16,669 nucleotides of DNA, from positions 4,816-21,484 of the forward strand of contig DMNE01000195.1 in the NCBI GenBank assembly GCA_003453735.1. The letters are read 5' to 3'. This document shows, in pieces, positions 14,471 through 16,669 of the stretch; within the stretch, counting starts at the first letter, position 1, and each line of letters starts with the position of its first letter. The notes under the pieces are model-generated. The model was given only the letters and a program-made list of their open reading frames with translations, ran no database searches and had not been told where the DNA came from. The position numbers and the translations under genes were made by a program. The stretch is from Nitrospiraceae bacterium (GTDB taxonomy: Bacteria > Nitrospirota > Thermodesulfovibrionia > Thermodesulfovibrionales > UBA9159).

Positions 14471-15541
14471 ATGCAGAGCAACAGGATTGATGGGTTTCTC
14501 ATAACAAATCTCATCAACATTCGGTATCTTTCCGGTTTCAGGGGTTCATCAGCGTTCATCCTCATGGCAAAGAATAAGGAGATCTTTGCGACCGATTTCC
14601 GCTATCAGGAAGAAGTGGAAAGGGAACTCAAGGGGGTTGGTGGCGAAAAAAGGCGCAGCGGTCATGGACGTAATGGCTGGGAAATCATTATCGAGAAGGG
14701 CAATAGACTGAAAACCGTCAAAAACCTTATCAGGGATCTTGGGATACGTACCCTCGGTTTTGAATCTTCTGTATCGTACGAATTCTTCAAGGGGCTCTCA
14801 CGTGCTGACTGTAGACTTAAGGCGCTGCGAGGCACAGTGGAAGGCTTGAGGGAGGTGAAAGACAAAGAGGAGATAGCCCTCATCAGGGAGGCGGTGAGGC
14901 GTGCAGAAGCTGCGTTCCGCGATGTGAAGCCTTACATACGGCTGGGCAGGACAGAGATATATATAGCCCGCATGCTTGAAGAATGCCTGAAAAAAAGAGG
15001 ATGCGATCATATCCCTTTTGATATAATAGTGGCATCTGGCAACAATGCTGCTATGCCTCATGCAAAGGCGACAGATAAGAAACTCTTCCCTGGAGATCTC
15101 GTGGTTATCGATTGGGGAGGAGAGGCAGAGGGGTATTTCTCTGATATGACGAGGACTATGCTCATAAGAGGCGGGGACATGAGGGAAAAAAGAGAGATCT
15201 ATCAGACTGTTCTGACGGCGAACATGAAGGCTATAGCCTCTATCAAGAGGGGTGTTCAGAGAAAGGTTATTGACAATAAGGCGCGAGATAGTATAAAAAA
15301 TGCTGGTTATGGGAAATACTTTGGCCATGGGACCGGTCATGGAGTCGGTCTTGAGGTGCACGAACTCCCTCGTATAAGCTGGATGGAGAAGGAAGGTATC
15401 CGGCAGAATATGGTCTTTACCATTGAACCCGGCATCTATATACCAGGGCTGGGTGGCGTGAGGATCGAAGATATGGTTGTCGTAGGGTCAGAGAAGCCTG
15501 AAGTGTTGACTGTGCTATCGAGGGATCTGGAGATTATCTGA
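14471..15541 (+). CDS. Xaa-Pro peptidase, M24B family (PepP/PepQ-like)
   Basis: M24B enzymes are cytosolic dinuclear-metal peptidases that cleave bonds next to proline (aminopeptidase P or prolidase). From ATG 14471 the product has 356 residues. An N-terminal creatinase-like domain (about 1-125, FLITNLINIRYLSGFRGSSAF) is followed by the pita-bread catalytic domain. All five metal ligands are present: Asp214 (VVIDWGG), Asp225 (YFSDMTRTM), His290 (GTGHGVGLEVHE), Glu319 (FTIEPGIY) and Glu333 (VRIEDMVVV). His297 is the second active-site His. The start is uncertain. The first family helix (HARLRQSMQSNRIDG) extends upstream of this ATG, so the true start may be ATT 14432, which has AGGGG seven bases before it, or ATG 14381 or TTG 14366 inside aroQ. 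Aminopeptidase and dipeptidase activity cannot be told apart here. Confidence 0.9.
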   Translation: MQSNRIDGFLITNLINIRYLSGFRGSSAFILMAKNKEIFATDFRYQEEVERELKGVGGEKRRSGHGRNGWEIIIEKGNRLKTVKNLIRDLGIRTLGFESSVSYEFFKGLSRADCRLKALRGTVEGLREVKDKEEIALIREAVRRAEAAFRDVKPYIRLGRTEIYIARMLEECLKKRGCDHIPFDIIVASGNNAAMPHAKATDKKLFPGDLVVIDWGGEAEGYFSDMTRTMLIRGGDMREKREIYQTVLTANMKAIASIKRGVQRKVIDNKARDSIKNAGYGKYFGHGTGHGVGLEVHELPRISWMEKEGIRQNMVFTIEPGIYIPGLGGVRIEDMVVVGSEKPEVLTVLSRDLEII

Positions 15542-15556
15542 GAGAGGAGGCGGGCA

Positions 15557-16117
15557 TTGATATCAACAAACGAATTCAAAAAGGGCGGAAAGATCGAGTA
15601 TAAGGGAGAACCCTGTGAGATTGTTGATTACCAGCATGTCAAGATGGGAAGGGGCGGAGCGATTGTCAGGACAAAACTGAAGAGCCTTAAGACAGGAAGC
15701 GTACTAGAAGATACCTTCAGGTCAGGCGAGAAATTTGAGACACCTCAGCTCGAGGAGCGGGAGATGCAGTATCTCTATGCAGAAGGTGATATGCACTTCT
15801 TTATGGACACCGAAAGTTTTGAACAGATTCCCCTTACCTCTGTCCAACTAGGTGATATAAGGAAGTTTTTGAAGGAAAACATGACGGTAAAGGTGCTGAA
15901 CTATAAAGGAGTTCCACTGACGGTTGAACTGTCGACCTTTGTTGAGCTTATGGTGACGAAGACAGACCCCGGCTATAAAGGCGATACGGCATCGGGCGGG
16001 TCGAAGCCCGCGACCCTCGAGACCGGCGCTGTCGTGAAAGTTCCCTTTCATATCAACGAGGGGGACATATTGAAGATAGACACGAGGACGAGCGAATATA
16101 TCGAAAGGGTCAGATAA
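15557..16117 (+). CDS. efp: Translation elongation factor P
   Basis: EF-P binds stalled ribosomes between the P and E sites and promotes peptide bonds at polyproline stretches. The 186-residue protein shows the three beta-barrel domains. Domain I (1-63) carries the tip loop [19 protein letters not shown]. Domain II is about 64-125. Domain III ends [26 protein letters not shown]. The tip residue equivalent to the modified Lys34 of E. coli is Arg32, the residue type that is rhamnosylated by EarP in some bacteria, but the surrounding loop is not the classical EarP-type sequence. The start codon is TTG with an ideal GGAGG six bases upstream (15546-15550), and no better start exists. The stop codon overlaps the accB start (TAATG). 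Confidence 0.95.
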   Translation: MISTNEFKKGGKIEYKGEPCEIVDYQHVKMGRGGAIVRTKLKSLKTGSVLEDTFRSGEKFETPQLEEREMQYLYAEGDMHFFMDTESFEQIPLTSVQLGDIRKFLKENMTVKVLNYKGVPLTVELSTFVELMVTKTDPGYKGDTASGGSKPATLETGAVVKVPFHINEGDILKIDTRTSEYIERVR

Positions 16118-16554
16118 TGGAGCTTGAAGAACTCAGAGATCTTATAGCCCTTCTCAAAGAGACGGATATAACTGAACTGCAGATAGAGAAAGACGGGACG
16201 AAGGTTAAGATAAGGAGACAGACCTTGCTTGCTTCTTCCCCCCTGGAGATACAGACGACGGTACCATCTGCTGCTGAAAGGTCTCGGATAGAAGCCGAAG
16301 AGGAGGGCCAGAGACTTATCACGATTACCTCTCCCATTGTCGGGACATTCTACCGGTCGCCATCCCCAGAGTCAGCTTCCTTTGTCGAAAACGGGGCGAA
16401 GATCAAAAAGGGGCAGGTCCTTTGCATCATAGAGGCTATGAAATTGATGAATGAAATAGAGAGCGAGGTTGACGGTGTCGTTATGAGGGTCCTCGTCGAG
16501 AATGCTCAGCCGGTGGAATATGGGGAGCCTCTTTTCCTCATTGAACCGCTATAA
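16117..16554 (+). CDS. accB: Biotin carboxyl carrier protein of acetyl-CoA carboxylase
   Basis: AccB carries biotin between the biotin carboxylase and carboxyltransferase parts of acetyl-CoA carboxylase, the first step of fatty acid synthesis. The 145-residue product has the expected N-terminal region ([29 protein letters not shown]) and a short variable linker (about 40-65). The C-terminal biotinyl domain starts at [20 protein letters not shown] and contains the thumb region and the biotinylation motif EAMKLMNEI, with Lys109 as the biotin site. Length is normal. The start overlaps the efp stop, implying coupling. AccC, usually next to accB, does not begin in the remaining 115 bases in a form I can recognise. 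Confidence 0.95.
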   Translation: MELEELRDLIALLKETDITELQIEKDGTKVKIRRQTLLASSPLEIQTTVPSAAERSRIEAEEEGQRLITITSPIVGTFYRSPSPESASFVENGAKIKKGQVLCIIEAMKLMNEIESEVDGVVMRVLVENAQPVEYGEPLFLIEPL

Positions 16555-16574
16555 GAAGGTGATTGGACAAGGAC

Positions 16575-16591
16575 CGCGTGCACGCGTTTTT
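16575..16591 (+). terminator. Weak possible terminator after accB
   Basis: A perfect 12-base palindrome (cgcgtgcacgcg, 16575-16586) is followed by five T residues (16587-16591), 20 bases after the accB stop. The RNA stem would be only 4 bp with a 4-base loop, so termination would be weak. The rest of the window (16592-16669) holds no recognisable gene. Confidence 0.3.
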
Positions 16592-16669
16592 CGGCAAAAC
16601 ATTTTCGCAGCTTCTTTTTGTGCAATGTCTCTCATATAGTAATCTATGGAGCTAGCTCTAAGTTGAATA

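Noticed and set aside
16560..16641. GTG 16560 or TTG 16563 as start of accC or another gene
   Set aside because: Both frames stop within about 30 codons and do not resemble the AccC N terminus; the ribosome binding site would overlap the start.
1..16669. Insertion sequence, prophage, CRISPR, tRNA or riboswitch of a known class
   Set aside because: No transposase, integrase, regular direct repeats, cloverleaf or recognisable riboswitch core is visible.

Overview
The window is about 16.7 kb of compact bacterial chromosome. Every gene lies on the + strand and most neighbours overlap or are a few bases apart. The gene content (type IV pilus pilMNOPQ; yicC-remA-gmk-rpoZ-coaBC; aroQ-peptidase-efp-accB; a roadblock protein) suggests a Gram-negative, didermic, piliated bacterium. 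It looks like a Nitrospirota or Desulfobacterota-type lineage, but this is inferred from gene order and protein style, not from a marker gene. No tRNA, rRNA, CRISPR array, insertion sequence or prophage is visible.

Layout. (1) 1-632: the 3' part of truB (tRNA pseudouridine-55 synthase), cut by the window edge. (2) 633-909: the longest gene-free stretch, AT-rich, with a cluster of AAAGTGTCA-like repeats and a strong sigma70-type promoter next to pilM. (3) 910-8045: pilM, pilN, pilO, pilP and pilQ (cytoplasmic ring protein, inner-membrane alignment proteins, lipoprotein and outer-membrane secretin of the type IV pilus), then two lipoprotein genes of unknown function, the second built of Ig-like domains. 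A textbook intrinsic terminator at 8069-8101 closes this unit. (4) 8160-9012: an MntA/HepT (nucleotidyltransferase/HEPN) toxin-antitoxin pair with intact diagnostic motifs and an unusually long gene overlap. (5) 9009-12503: yicC, a remA-like DUF370 gene, gmk, rpoZ and coaBC, a well-known housekeeping order; yicC begins inside the hepT stop codon. (6) 12538-13898: a TPR protein with its own strong promoter, and a roadblock/LC7 (MglB-like) protein. (7) 13996-16554: aroQ, an M24 Xaa-Pro peptidase, efp and accB. The final 115 bases contain no recognisable gene.

How the parts relate. The pil unit gives the pilus trans-envelope machine and secretin, plus two surface or periplasmic lipoproteins made from the same transcript. 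The yicC-coaBC unit mixes RNA metabolism (YicC), a DNA-binding regulator (RemA-like), nucleotide synthesis (Gmk), the RNA polymerase omega subunit and coenzyme A synthesis. The TA pair sits at the head of that unit and appears translationally coupled to it. The roadblock protein could bear on pilus or motility polarity, but no MglA-type GTPase is in view.

The least expected signals are these. Genes that begin transcription units (pilM, the TPR gene, probably mntA) lack Shine-Dalgarno sequences and have -10 elements placed so that transcription would start at or within a few bases of the start codon, suggesting leaderless mRNAs. The yicC-remA spacer can form mutually exclusive RNA hairpins. 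A 15-bp hairpin precedes aroQ. The EF-P has arginine, not lysine, at its tip.
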